Source: Anaeramoeba flamelloides
Lineage: Eukaryota; Metamonada; Anaeramoebidae
Assembly (NCBI GenBank): GCA_027625915.1
Contig: JANTQA010000057.1
Span: forward strand, 8,122,001-8,186,000
Length of the DNA: 64,000 bases
Direction: 5' to 3'
Below the pieces are notes generated by a model. That model was not told the DNA's origin. It saw only the letters and a program-made list of their open reading frames with translations, and did not search any database. The first letter of the stretch is position 1. Every line of letters begins with the position of its first letter. Shown in pieces: positions 46,401 through 57,678 of the stretch. The position numbers and the translations under genes were made by a program.

Positions 46401-47759
46401 TTAATTTAGAAATGCAATTACACCAATTTTTGTGATTGACTTTCCGTCAAATACAATTTGTGGGAAAATAGGGCAAACATGTTCCCTCCCCCCTCTTTTT
46501 TTTAATTTGATTTTCTTGAGGATTAAATGGTCATCTTCTTTATAAATTAATTGTTTGGGGATATTGTTTGAAGTTAAATCAATAATATTGTATCTGTCGG
46601 AAGAATACGTTCTCCACCAGAAATGGATACAATTAAAAATGATGTTTTTTATGGCTTGTATTTGCTCTTGTGTCAACAATTTATATTTGTGGTATTTCAG
46701 ATTACTGTTAATAAATTCCAATTTGTTTTCTCGTGTCCAAAACATTGAAGAATATAAATTAATGATGATGTCAAAATTGAATTCCTTGTAGAGATTTCTA
46801 TTTTTAATCAAACTGTTTCCAATTTCGTCTTTAATGTTGGTCTTTGTAAAGCGTAATTCGCCGACTAGTTCAAAAATTATTTCCCCAATTAAAGTGGCTT
46901 GCTTGTGGCTGATCTCCAGATCCTTTAATTCGTCTTTGATGCATTTAAAACAAAATTCGTATTCTTTATCAAGATCGACAAAATCCAATATAGGTAAAAA
47001 AGAATGGTTGTTTTCTTTAAAAATGCCTGTGCGGTGTTCTCGGTTTTTTTTCATTATTTCTTCTTTTTGGTTTTGGTGCCTCATTTCATTTTCCAACATT
47101 TTGTGGTTCAAATCGACAATTTCGTTTTCTAAGTCTTTTTTTTTTTGTTGTTTCTTTTTTATTTCCTTTTCAAGCTTTTCGTTTTCGTTTTTTATTTCAT
47201 TCAGACTACCCATTGTTGTTATTATCTTATCCATCATTTGATTCGTCTGATTACATAATTCAAGATATTTTTGTTCAAAATATAGATGTTTTTGTTTGTT
47301 TTTGAATATTTGATCTTCATCGTATACATGTTTTACATCTGTGGGATGAGTGAGGTGATTGTATTTATCTTTTTCTTTTTCTGTTTCTTTTTCTATTTCC
47401 TGTTCTTTTTCTTTTTCTTTTTCTTTTTCTTTTTCTTTTTCTTTTTCTTTTTCTTTGTCTATTTCCTGATCTTTTTCCTTTTCAAATATTTCATTTTCTT
47501 GATTTCTTTTTTTATCTTTATGACCATTTTTTCCTTTTAATAGTGGTTTTGTTTTTTTGTTATAAGGATATGTTTTATTGTCCTTTTGAATTTTATTTTG
47601 TTCTTCTTTTTTTTTAACTTGTTGATTTATTGATTCTTCAGAATGAGAGACAAGTTTTCTTTTTCTTTGTTTGTTTTCTTTTTTCTTTTTTTTGCTTTTT
47701 TTTTTCTTTTTATGTGAACTTGAACGACTTTTTTTTGTTTTGTTTTTTGAAGAATTCAT
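46401..47759 (-). CDS. Lys/Glu-rich coiled-coil protein, paralogue of 28774-30282
   Basis: 452 residues, intronless. Residues 1-65 are Lys/Ser-rich and basic, which could act as a nuclear signal. About 95-130 is a KEKEKE run, and about 150-245 a coiled coil (YLELCNQTNQMMDKIITTMG, KKKDLENEIVDLNHKMLEN). A folded C-terminal block (about 255-452) contains YEFCFKCIKDELKDLEI, IGEIIFELVGELRF, FDIIINLYSSMFW and IKNIIFNCIHFWWRTYSS, with the C-terminal strands CPIFPQIVFDGKSITKIGVI. The order and the last 60 residues resemble the protein at 28774-30282, implying an ancient duplication. No database family is recognised by eye. The ATG is followed directly by the basic leader, and no upstream in-frame ATG exists. 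Confidence 0.75.
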   Translation of the reverse strand: MNSSKNKTKKSRSSSHKKKKKSKKKKKENKQRKRKLVSHSEESINQQVKKKEEQNKIQKDNKTYPYNKKTKPLLKGKNGHKDKKRNQENEIFEKEKDQEIDKEKEKEKEKEKEKEKEKEQEIEKETEKEKDKYNHLTHPTDVKHVYDEDQIFKNKQKHLYFEQKYLELCNQTNQMMDKIITTMGSLNEIKNENEKLEKEIKKKQQKKKDLENEIVDLNHKMLENEMRHQNQKEEIMKKNREHRTGIFKENNHSFLPILDFVDLDKEYEFCFKCIKDELKDLEISHKQATLIGEIIFELVGELRFTKTNIKDEIGNSLIKNRNLYKEFNFDIIINLYSSMFWTRENKLEFINSNLKYHKYKLLTQEQIQAIKNIIFNCIHFWWRTYSSDRYNIIDLTSNNIPKQLIYKEDDHLILKKIKLKKRGGREHVCPIFPQIVFDGKSITKIGVIAFLN

Positions 47760-48114
47760 TGTTTTTGAGAAGAAAAAAAATGAAATTATGTGGTTTCGTA
47801 TTTTGAAAAAAAGTTTATTTCGTTTTATAGAACTATTTTGTTGTTGTTAATAAAATTTCGATTTATTGTAGGTTTTTAATGTAATCAAAAAATTGAAACA
47901 ATTTCTTTTTATTGAGGTACATGTTACCACTTATGAGTGTCACAGTTCCTGAAATTGAATTATTAAAATCATTTTAAACTAAATAATTGGATGGTATAAT
48001 TAATCGGAGAATGGGAGATATCCTAATCTTATAAGCTGATAAATTCAAACAAATGGAGTGAAATTGATTACTGTTTAAATTTTAAATAAAAGTAATGCTT
48101 TTTAATTAATTTAA

Positions 48115-48312
48115 ATGTTAGAAAACTTGTCAAAATTAGTTGTGTTTCAAAATATTCTTTGTCAAGAACTGTTTGAAAAGTTGATGTTTGAAGATTTTGA
48201 AGAGAAATTGAATTTTTATTTTTTTTTAATATTTTGGGAATTTATTAGTTATTATAATACAATTAAAAAATGGAAATTAATAAAATTAAAAAATCAATCA
48301 AGAAAAAATTAA
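48115..48312 (+). pseudogene. RGS-domain-like fragment
   Basis: A 65-residue frame from ATG to TAA. LSKLVVFQNILCQELFEKLM and FEDFEEKLNFYFFLIFWEF line up with the N-terminal half of RGS domains (pattern L..F..FL..EFSEENL.FW....F). RGS domains, about 120 residues, speed GTP hydrolysis by G-alpha. Only the first half is present and no continuing exon was found within 250 bp, so it is either a remnant or the first exon of a gene with a distant second exon. Low complexity of the region makes chance similarity possible. Confidence 0.3.
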
Positions 48313-48599
48313 AAAAAAATAATTTCTTTATTGATTTCGTCTATAATATTTGATATAATTACTTCTTATTTACTTGATTTTATTTTTAATTTTGATGGAA
48401 ATAATTTTGTTTAGAAAATTTTTGAAATAAATTAAATTATTGTTATTTCCAAAGAATTTCCAGAAAAGAAATTATAAATTTTAGTTTTCATTCTATTCTT
48501 CTAATTCTAATTTGGGTTCAATAAAATACATATTTTTTAAAAATTCTTATTCAGAAATAATGATTTATTTGAAGAAATTATCAATTTTTTGTTTTTTTT

Positions 48600-49830
48600 T
48601 TTTAATCTTTGCTGAGAGGTGATTCAAAAAAATTACCTCCATTTTGATATTAGGTTGATTTAATTTTTAGAAATAAACAGAAAAATTCAGATTTTTACTT
48701 TTTATTTCTAAAATTAATAAAAATTGAAGTTAGGTTTTCCAGAATTTAAAATGATTGAGTAAAATCTTTGAATATTCTCTATTCATTTGAATTCACCAAA
48801 AGTGTTGTTCAGTTTTCTTGAGTCTTCTGTTTATTTGGAAAATGAATAAATTTTGGTTAGGTTTTTTTGAGTTTTCTGTTTATTTGTGAAGTTTTATAGG
48901 TTTTTTTGAGGTTTTCTATTTTATTAATGAAGTGTTCTAGTTTTTTTTTTTTACTTTTTGAAATAAACCGAAAATTTATTAAAATTTTCTGTTTATTTCA
49001 AAAATTAAAAAAAACCTAACGAAAATCTATTGATTTTCCAAATAAATAGAAAACTCAAAAAAACCTAACGAAAATCAATAAATTTTCAAAATAAAATAGA
49101 AAACCTCAAAAAAACCTAGAAAACTTCACAAATAAAATAAGTAAATCTCAAGAAGGTCGAAATTAGGTTATTTTTATTTTTCGAATAAAGTAAAATCTAT
49201 GAGTTTTCTCTCTTCTTTTTAATTCGGAAAAGCGCTGTTAGGTTTATATATATATATATATATAAGGTAATAAGTTTTTTTTAAATTTCTGAAATTAAAA
49301 AAAAAATATAGTTAACTTTTCCAGAATTCATAAGAATTTTAAAAAAAACCTAGACACTTTACAGCACTCACGGTACTCTAGGTAACTTTCAGAAAATATA
49401 AATTTATCTATATGCATTTTATCCGAATTGTAATGTCAGCAAGATTATAACATATGATATTTTTTCTTAAAAAAAATTTTTGATTTCAAAAAAAAATACA
49501 AGAAAAAGATAAAGACAATTAAGAAATTCTAGAGAGTAAGAAATTTATAAAAAAAATAGTAAAAATTTCATTAAAAAAGTTTTTTTTTACACCTCGAGTA
49601 TTGAATTGGTTGTTAATTATTTCCTTTTATATCATTTTTTTTGGATAGCCAACATAATTTGTTTTTATAAAGAGATATAAATATTTGAACAACTAAAGAT
49701 CAAGTGAAATATGTAACTTATTAAGTTTTTTAGAAATTTAGAGATGGGTTGAATATATAAAGTGCTGAGTTTTTAAGAATAAGAATTGGTAAATTGTATA
49801 CTTTCTCTTCTCCTTTTTATTTGATAGTTT
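48600..49830. repeat. Dispersed repeat R, copy 2 (type-1 tail, empty LINE site)
   Basis: The core (48650-49340) has CGTTAGGTTTTTTTGAG motifs in direct and inverted order and a (TA)9 tract. The tail (49380-49830) is collinear with copy 1 and carries the uninterrupted sequence AAAGTGCTGAGTTTTTAAGA at 49759, where copy 1 has the LINE insertion. Confidence 0.65.
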
Positions 49831-50188
49831 TCTTTTATTGTTACTTTCTCTATATAAAAAAAATAAAATAATAAAATTAATAAATTGTCTACTTTTTTCA
49901 AAAAATGCAAACAATATCGAGGTTGATTCAATAATTCAAAATAATTTGAAAAAAAAATGATTCAACAAAAAACTTGACAAAATTAAATATTTTGTAATAA
50001 TAAATATACTAGAAATTATTGAAATGGAAATAAAGAGAAAATAAAAAGATGGAAAAAGCAAAAAAAAATAAATAATTTAAAATTAATAAAATTTTTTTAT
50101 TACTAAAATAAAAATTAAAATTATATTTTTTAAGAATGGATATATATATATTGCCAAACGGTCAAAGACTTGAAAATTAAAAATGTTT

Positions 50189-53100
50189 CTAATTATTATT
50201 ACTAAAAACTTTTATAAATTGTTTAAAGGTTAAATTTGAATCAAATTGTAATTTTATTAAGATTGTTTTGGTGTTTTTATTTAAAGTATTTCTGTTATTG
50301 TTATTACTTTTGGAATTAATTTGTGTTTTCAAAATTAATAGATTTTTGGGTGAATTTTTGTTAAATATTTGGATATTTTTTGTATAATATCTTTCAATAA
50401 AAGAAATTTTTGTGTAATTTTCATCTGCGAATTTAATGAATGTTAAAATATAGTTTGAAATCAAAACATTAGAATAAATATTTTCATTTATTAATTTTGC
50501 CTTAAAGCTGGTAAATTTGTTATCAAAACTTAGACTAATATAAATATTCCTATATTCTGTATATTGTTTTTCAAAGTTAACTAGATCATCGTTCGTATTA
50601 AAATGAAGTTGTAAATTTCCAAAACCATTGCCAATTTGAAGAGTCATGGAATTGTTAACGGTCTTTAATATTAATGTTGACAAATAATCACAGTGTAATG
50701 ATTCTAGATTAGTTTTAATTAATAAACAATTATATTTGAGAAATATTTTCGCTTTATAACTTTCTTGGGTTTGTGTATTTGTAAAAATTGTATTATAGTT
50801 TTCTATTGGTTTGATGATTTGATTTATTGTAAAGTTTCTGTATTGTTGGAATTGTGAAATAAAATGGCTTTGTAATTTATTATTTAAAAATGAAATGTTA
50901 ATAAAACAGTTTTCGTCGATATGAAATCTAACAAATAACGGCTCATTTGAATGGTTTGAAAATAAATAACAAAAAGAATAAGGCGAATATTTTCGAATTA
51001 TTAAAGTATTATTAAATTTTATTAGAAAATGTTTTTTAAATAATTTAATTTTACCAAGGCATATTTTTCTTTCTAACAGATCAAAAACATGGATACTATA
51101 ACTTTTATATCCATTTTTTATACTTTTATTACCTGTATCGATTTTTTTTAATGAAAAAATTGATTGCAATTGATGTTCCATTTTGATACGGTAATTTTTC
51201 TTGGAAGAATAAAATTCAATTTTCTTGCTGTTGATGCTAATTCCATTCATATTATTATTATTATTATTTGAATCGAGGTATTGTTTTCTAAGGGAATAAA
51301 AACAGTTTATAAATAAATTATATTTATAATTATTTTTGAACCTTAAAATAATAGTGAAATTATTCGTGGTAGAAGTTATGGTGTTATCATTATTCTCAGC
51401 GCCATTTTTACAACTATTGTTGCTTTGGAAATATAAATAATTTTCTTTATAAAGGTGAATAAATATTTTTTGATTTTTAGTATACATTTCTGAAAATATT
51501 TTATTGTTATTGCCTTTATTAATAAAAGTAATTGAGTTGTTTGTTAAAATACATTTCATATTTTGTTTTTGATTTAATGGGTTAAATATTATTTCTGCTT
51601 TATTTAATATTGTGTTTAATTTATGTTCTAATTTATTTTTAGATAATAAATAATTATCATTATAATTAATTAATTTTGACGATGAAAATTCATTAAATAA
51701 AATAGGTAAAAGATGAATATTTTCAATCGTCTTGGAATAAATGTATTTATTAAAAAGGGAATAATAATAATGCTGTTTTTCAAAATTAATTTTTTTTTTT
51801 GGTTGTTTATTGTTGTTCTTTTTATTTGAATGGTTATTATTACTGTTAATATTTTTATTATTATCCTTATTATCATTATCATTATTGTTATTGTTATTAT
51901 TGGGCGTGTTAATTCTATTTTGATTCTTTATACCAAACATTTTCAGCGTTGAAGTGGAATTAAAATGATGAAGAATATAACAAAACAATTTAAGGGAAGT
52001 ATTTGATGGGAATTTAATAATATGAATTGTTAAAAATTTTGTTTCTTTTTCAATAAAGAATTCTAAATCATTAATATTCGATTTATCCTTTGAGTATTTA
52101 AAAAGGGTATTGCTCAAATTATAACTAATTTTTTTATACTTTTTATGAAAATTAAAAATCATTTCTTTAAAATTGATCTCAATTTTTACATTATCATATT
52201 TTTGAGTTACATTGTTTTTAATTTTACATTTAAATTTTATAGAACCGTTTGCTATTGAACGATACGTTATTGCCAATAATTCTTTTTCGGTGTTTGTAAT
52301 TTCTATTTCATTTGATATTGTTTTTATCCTTCTATTTGGATATTTGAAAAATAAAGAAAATAAATCAGAAACAATTTTCAAATCTTGATTGGTTTTTGTT
52401 AAAAAATAATAAATTTCCATATTTTTCTTTTGATTTTTATTTTTATTTTTATTTTTCTTTTGATTTTGATTTTGATTTTTATTTTGATTTTGATTTTGAT
52501 TTTGATTTTGATTTTTATTTTTATTTTTATTTTTAATTTTAATTTTATTTTGATTTTGATTTTGATTTATATTTTTCTTTTTATGGTTATCACTTTCTAT
52601 ATCACTATTGTTGTAGTTGTTGTTTTTACTTTTGTTGTTGCTATTTTTAAATTGGATTATTAAGGTAAATTTCCTCAAATTTTCATTTGATTTTTCGATT
52701 TTTAAATTCTCAAGATTATTAAATCTCCTATATGTTCCGTTGCCATTTTCTGTTTTGATTAAAAATGATTCGTTGGATAAGTAAAGATTGGCTGGGATTT
52801 CTTCTTCATTATATCCAAGGCAATAACAACTAAAAAATGCTTTACCAAAAGTAAAAAAATGATATATTTGTTGATCTACAAAATTTGTTTGTTCAAATTT
52901 TAAATTAATTTTTTGAAAATTCAATTTATTTTCTTCAAAATACCTATTTTGTTGTTCTCTTCCAATTAAATTTTTAATATATGGACATCTTTGAATGATC
53001 AATCGTTCTGGTTTATTTTGTTTATTGAGTGCGTAAATTGTAGAAAAGGATTTATTGTTATTGTGTTTGGTTTTATTTTGTTTCGTTTGACTATTAAAAT

Positions 53101-53437
53101 TAAATGTTTCATCACTCATTTTTGGTCTTTTAATTTTTATATTTTTTTTATTGTGTATAGATGCTTTGTTACTAGTACGGGGTGTCTTTAATTTTATGTT
53201 TTGTATTTTTAAAAAAACCTTTTTTTTTTTGAAATCCTTATTTAAATATTTTATAACTTTGAAAAGATCATGAATATTATTTTTTTCTTCAAGATAATTA
53301 CTTGAGTTAATCAACAATGTTGTCGGAACCTTGTACGAAACACATTTAAATAAAAAGAATTTTAGGTTTGTGTCATCGTCGTCATTGCCATCATCATCAT
53401 CATCATCTTTTTCTTTATTATTATTTAAATTGCTCAT
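50189..53437 (-). CDS. Asn-rich protein with apparent tandem PH-like modules
   Basis: 1082 residues, intronless. After an acidic leader (1-25) and a basic linker, beta-rich units of about 90-120 residues recur, each ending in an amphipathic helix with an aromatic/Leu pattern. Unit ends: SDLFSLFFKYPN (about 355-366), LKLFCYILHHFN (about 490), YNLFINCFYSLRKQY (about 700-715), SHFISQFQQYRN (about 860), LVNFEKQYTEYRN (about 955) and FKQFIKVF (about 1075). Each follows strands such as FTLIIQFKN, FTIILRFKN, MTLQIGNGFGNLQLHF or TILIKLQFD. This strand-then-helix rhythm is that of PH-superfold domains, but no lipid-binding motif or named family can be read. QNQNKN (about 289-336) and Asn/Asp (about 512-545) runs sit between units. 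Function unknown; membrane or cytoskeletal adaptor is a guess. Confidence 0.7.
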   Translation of the reverse strand: MSNLNNNKEKDDDDDDGNDDDDTNLKFFLFKCVSYKVPTTLLINSSNYLEEKNNIHDLFKVIKYLNKDFKKKKVFLKIQNIKLKTPRTSNKASIHNKKNIKIKRPKMSDETFNFNSQTKQNKTKHNNNKSFSTIYALNKQNKPERLIIQRCPYIKNLIGREQQNRYFEENKLNFQKINLKFEQTNFVDQQIYHFFTFGKAFFSCYCLGYNEEEIPANLYLSNESFLIKTENGNGTYRRFNNLENLKIEKSNENLRKFTLIIQFKNSNNKSKNNNYNNSDIESDNHKKKNINQNQNQNKIKIKNKNKNKNQNQNQNQNQNKNQNQNQKKNKNKNKNQKKNMEIYYFLTKTNQDLKIVSDLFSLFFKYPNRRIKTISNEIEITNTEKELLAITYRSIANGSIKFKCKIKNNVTQKYDNVKIEINFKEMIFNFHKKYKKISYNLSNTLFKYSKDKSNINDLEFFIEKETKFLTIHIIKFPSNTSLKLFCYILHHFNSTSTLKMFGIKNQNRINTPNNNNNNNDNDNKDNNKNINSNNNHSNKKNNNKQPKKKINFEKQHYYYSLFNKYIYSKTIENIHLLPILFNEFSSSKLINYNDNYLLSKNKLEHKLNTILNKAEIIFNPLNQKQNMKCILTNNSITFINKGNNNKIFSEMYTKNQKIFIHLYKENYLYFQSNNSCKNGAENNDNTITSTTNNFTIILRFKNNYKYNLFINCFYSLRKQYLDSNNNNNNMNGISINSKKIEFYSSKKNYRIKMEHQLQSIFSLKKIDTGNKSIKNGYKSYSIHVFDLLERKICLGKIKLFKKHFLIKFNNTLIIRKYSPYSFCYLFSNHSNEPLFVRFHIDENCFINISFLNNKLQSHFISQFQQYRNFTINQIIKPIENYNTIFTNTQTQESYKAKIFLKYNCLLIKTNLESLHCDYLSTLILKTVNNSMTLQIGNGFGNLQLHFNTNDDLVNFEKQYTEYRNIYISLSFDNKFTSFKAKLINENIYSNVLISNYILTFIKFADENYTKISFIERYYTKNIQIFNKNSPKNLLILKTQINSKSNNNNRNTLNKNTKTILIKLQFDSNLTFKQFIKVFSNNN

Positions 53438-56014
53438 ACTATTAGTAAAAATTCAAAATATTTTAAATTAAAAAAGGAATTTATATGATTTATTACAATT
53501 TAAAAAGTTATCGAAATATTATTGTTAAATATTAAATTTAATTTTGTTTTTAAAAAAATCTGTTTTATGATCTTTTGCAAAATTTTTGGAGTTTGAAATA
53601 GAAATAAAATAGAAATTTTCTGTACGAAATCAGAAGATTTCCTGATATTATTATATTAAATATTTTTAAAAATACAAAAACAATTTTATATATCTGATTT
53701 AAACCATCTTTACTTCACTTCGTTTATTGTTATTCTTTTGATAACATCTTGATTAATTTGAATTTGATAGAATTCAATTACTAATAAAATCCTTGAAGCA
53801 AATAATTGTTATTATTATTATTATTATTATTTTACGTTTTGATTTTATTTCGTTTTTAATGTCAATCAAGGTGATATTTGTAAAATGGTAAAATAATTAT
53901 GTTGTTTAATTGTTTAAATTAAATTATATTCGGAATTATTTAAATGATTTCCATTGTTTTTTTTTTTGAGAAATATCAATATTTTTTTTAGAAAGCTCTT
54001 TAAATAAAAAATCAAATACTCGTTTGTGTGTATAAATAATTATTAAGAATTGATATATTAAAAATCAAATGTAAAGATAACAATACAGCTATGTTAAAAA
54101 AGTAAGTACTTTTTTTTAATTAAAAATTTTTGAAAAAATAAAGTTTTGAAAAAATGAGGAATAAAAAAAAAAGGTGCTTTCCCTTACAAACTCTTACGTC
54201 CTCCAAATATTTATTTATTTACTTTTTCTAAAATAGAAATTTCAGAAAAATGGTTTTTATGAAAAATAATCCTCATTTTTTAAAATTTTATTTTTTGGAA
54301 ATTTTTTAATTTTATCAATCTCAAACAAAAGTCCGTACTTTTTTTAAATAAAAAACTGGAAAAAAGTTTTAAAAAAGTGAGAACTTTTTTAAACTATCTG
54401 TAATAATTAGCCAAATGATAATTTATTCAAAGTTTTTCAAATGGTAATTACTTAAATTTTCTTTGTAAAAAATTAAAATAAATAGTAAAAACCTTTTTGT
54501 ATTTTAATCTTCAAATAAAATCTTTTTTTTTTTTTTTTTCATGATGAAAATCAATTTGAAATGCAATATTTAATTATTAAAAATAAACTTCTTCTAAATG
54601 GTAATTGCAAAATAATATCAAAGTGCAAATAGATAAAAAATCACTTTTATCGAATTGTATGGAAATAATATAAATAGATTCAATTATGTATAATAAATTC
54701 GTTCAAAATTTATGATATTTAATTTATATTTGATAACTTATTTCAGGTTTAAAAAGTCTATTAATAACAAAAAAAAAAAAAAAAAAAAGCTGTTATGGAA
54801 CTTGATTATTCGTCAGAATGTATAAAAATATTTTAGGATTTTGAATGTAGTCGTTGGAAGTTTGGCTCTTTGATATTAAAATCAAAGAGATCTTATTAAA
54901 AATTTTAAAATTGAAAATTCCCATTTTATTCGTATTTAATAAAAATTATTTTTCTCGTAATTAATTACTCAAAAATAAAAACCACGATATGAAAAAAAAA
55001 AAATCAAAATTATAATTAGGAAAAGCTCATTTCAAAAAAGTACCTTGAGTGTTGATTAAAAATTTTTGTTCATAAAAAATATTGGAAAAATTGTCAAGGG
55101 GATTTTTTACCCAAGCCCATAACAGAAAATGTTATTGCAAAATCAAAAACTCGTTAGCGTTAGGGTTTTTACGTAATCTTTTTGCATAAAATGAATTATG
55201 GAAAAGAAATTCCAAAATCGATTTTTTTCTTAAAATTTTAAAGATCAGCTATCTTTTTAGGTTATATTTTTTCTGAATATAAATTACAGAAAAGAAATTA
55301 CAAAATAGATGATTTTTTTAAAAGATCAAAAAATCAAAAAATCAAAAAAAAAAGTTTTTTAATTTAAACAATTAAAAAAAAACAATAAAATAATAGTTTT
55401 TGCTTTAATTTATTTCTTTTTCTGGGTCTTATCTAAATTAATATCATAAATTATTAATACAGTCATTTTTTATCAAATTTCTAGTATTCAACAAGACTTC
55501 TTTTTGTATGGGATATGATAAAATAAATGTTGTGTTTTTGAGGTTATTTACTGATATAAAACTATTTTTTTTATCTCTTGAAACTCTTTATTATTAAAAT
55601 ATGTTTCTTCTCATTAGGTTATCTGTTTTCGGGGTTTCAAATTTGAATTATTTCTTTTAAATTATTTTACTTTGTTATTTTTACTTGTAACCTCAATTTT
55701 GTAAAAAAAAAATATCAAAAAATTGTATTTCGGAACAGAAATTACATAATATATTTTTGATAAAATGAATTCTTTCAAAATATATTCTGTAAAATAAAAT
55801 ATGTAATATAAATTAATTAAAAAATTTCAAAAAAAAAAATTAGATCTCAAAAAATGGAGGAATATCTTTTGTTTTTTTTTTATGATATTTTCTGTTTCAA
55901 TCTGATGTATTAAATAAAAATAAGGATCTTTATTACCAAAATAATTTTTAAAACCCATCTAAAATTCAACTTTAAAAAAGTCGATAATATAATTTTAAAA
56001 AGGTTCTTCATATT

Positions 56015-56452
56015 TTTAAAAGAAAGGAATTTTTCTAATGGATTAAAAATTTAATTTTTGAAAGCAGTCTTACATAGTCAACTATTATATGGATTAGAAA
56101 TATTGATTCCACATAATCTGATTTCAAAAACATTGTTATATCGATTAATAAGAAAAGATATAACAAAATCATTATTAATCAACCCACATTCCCCAAGACT
56201 TATCTATAAAACCGAAGCAAAAATTGACTTGGCAAGAATCACAATTTACAAAAGAAAATTTAAATTAATTCAAAAATTAAAAATTCTGGGATTAGATAAA
56301 CTAATGATTCTTCTTCCTTTGAGAGAAAAAGAATTTGAAAATATTAGTTGGAAATCTAAAAATTTAAAAGAATTAGAATATGAACTAGAAAATTACCGAA
56401 TTAATCAATTAAAAAATATCCTAATTTGGAAATATCGTTGGGTTTTTTTTTA
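56015..56452 (+). mobile_element. LINE fragment C (diverged subfamily)
   Basis: One main frame encodes the post-catalytic part of a LINE reverse transcriptase: LKAVLHSQLLYGLEI, INPHSPRLIYKTEAKIDLAR, and YRINQLKNILIWK. It parallels LINE B (FKALILSQLYYGLEI, IHSPRLIYKTEAKIDLAR) but with many replacements, so it is a separate, older lineage. One stop interrupts the upstream part near 56055. The 3' end runs directly into repeat R without poly(A) or a knuckle, so both ends are missing. Confidence 0.8.
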
Positions 56453-57620
56453 ATTTGAGAAATAAAAGGAAAATTTTTGAAATTTTCGGTTTATTTCTTA
56501 AAATAAAAAAAACTGCCGTTATCTTTTCCAAAATTTAAAAGAATTGGGTTAAATCAAAGATTTTACTCTATTCTTTTAAATTCTGGAAAAGATAGGCACT
56601 TGGTGGCACTCTACGGCACTTGACCGACACTTCCGTTAGGTTTTCCAGAATTCAAAAGAATTGAGTAAATCTTTGATTTTACTCTATTCTTTTGAATTCT
56701 GGAAAAGCGTCATTAGGTTTTTTTGGGTTTTCTGTTTATTTGAAAATAAATAGATTTTCGTTAGGTTTTTTTGAGTTTTTTATTTATTTGTGAAGTGTTC
56801 TAGGTTTTTTTTACTTTTTGAAATAAACAGAAAATTTATCAAAATTTTCTGTTTATTTCAAAAAGTAAAAAAAACCTAACGAAAATCAATATATTTTCCA
56901 AATAAAATAGAAAACCTCAAAAAAACCTAGAACACTTTACAGATAAAACAAAAAAATAAAAAATTGCGGACACTTCGATAAAGTTTTTTTTTATTTTTTC
57001 AAATAAACCAAACATTTATTTAATTTTTAGTTTATTCCGAATTAATCAATTAAAAAATATTCCAATTTGGAAATGCCGTTAGGTTTTTTTTTAATTTTTG
57101 AAATAAAAAGAAATTTTGAAAAATTTTCTTTTTATTTCAAAAATTAAAAAAGACTAGGTGCTCTGCGGCACTTGTCGGACACTTTCGTTGGGTTTTCCAG
57201 GATTTAAAAGAATCGAGTAAAATCATTGATTTTTTTTTTTATTCTTTCTCACACTGGAAAACCGCTGTTTAGTTTTCTACGGTACTTTACGAACACAAAA
57301 TATTGATATTAAGTAATTTATTTTCCTTATTTTAGTTTTTTGAGATGAATAGATCATTTTCAAAACCATTCTTTGTTCTCTCTTCAAGTAAATATATTAA
57401 AGTTGAATTTAAAGAAAATTCTTTTTCAGATTTATTTTAAAATAATTTACCCTCAAAAAACCTTTTTTTCACGACTATAGAGTTTTCAAAATCGCAGTAC
57501 TCCTAACAACAATAGATACAATATTACTCAAGAATTTGAAGTTCTGGAAACGTTGATTAGATTTCAAATAAAGTTTATTATTAATGATGGAATGTTAATT
57601 AAAGTATTAGTTTTATCTAG
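56450..57620. repeat. Dispersed repeat R, copy 4 (type-2 tail)
   Basis: Densest R core in the window, with inverted motifs AAAATTTATCAAAATTTTCT and GTGTTCTAGG/CCTAGAACAC able to form stems, and GGCACTTGACCGACACTTCC boxes. The tail from about 57290 matches copy 3. Positions 57038-57080 repeat the end of LINE C (56396-56440: CGAATTAATCAATTAAAAAA, then TTTGGAAAT and CGTT), so part of the LINE end was duplicated inside the repeat. Confidence 0.65.
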
Positions 57621-57678
57621 CTTGAAGTTTTCAATTTTATTTTTTCATATTTATGTGGTACAAATATAAAAAAGTTAA

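Larger units (their letters stand above)
47760..50188. other. Intergenic with RGS-like fragment and R repeat
   Basis: Upstream flank of the minus-strand coiled-coil gene, an RGS-like frame (48115-48312), repeat R copy 2 (48600-49830), then AT-rich sequence that forms the 3' flank of the Asn-rich gene. Confidence 0.6.
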
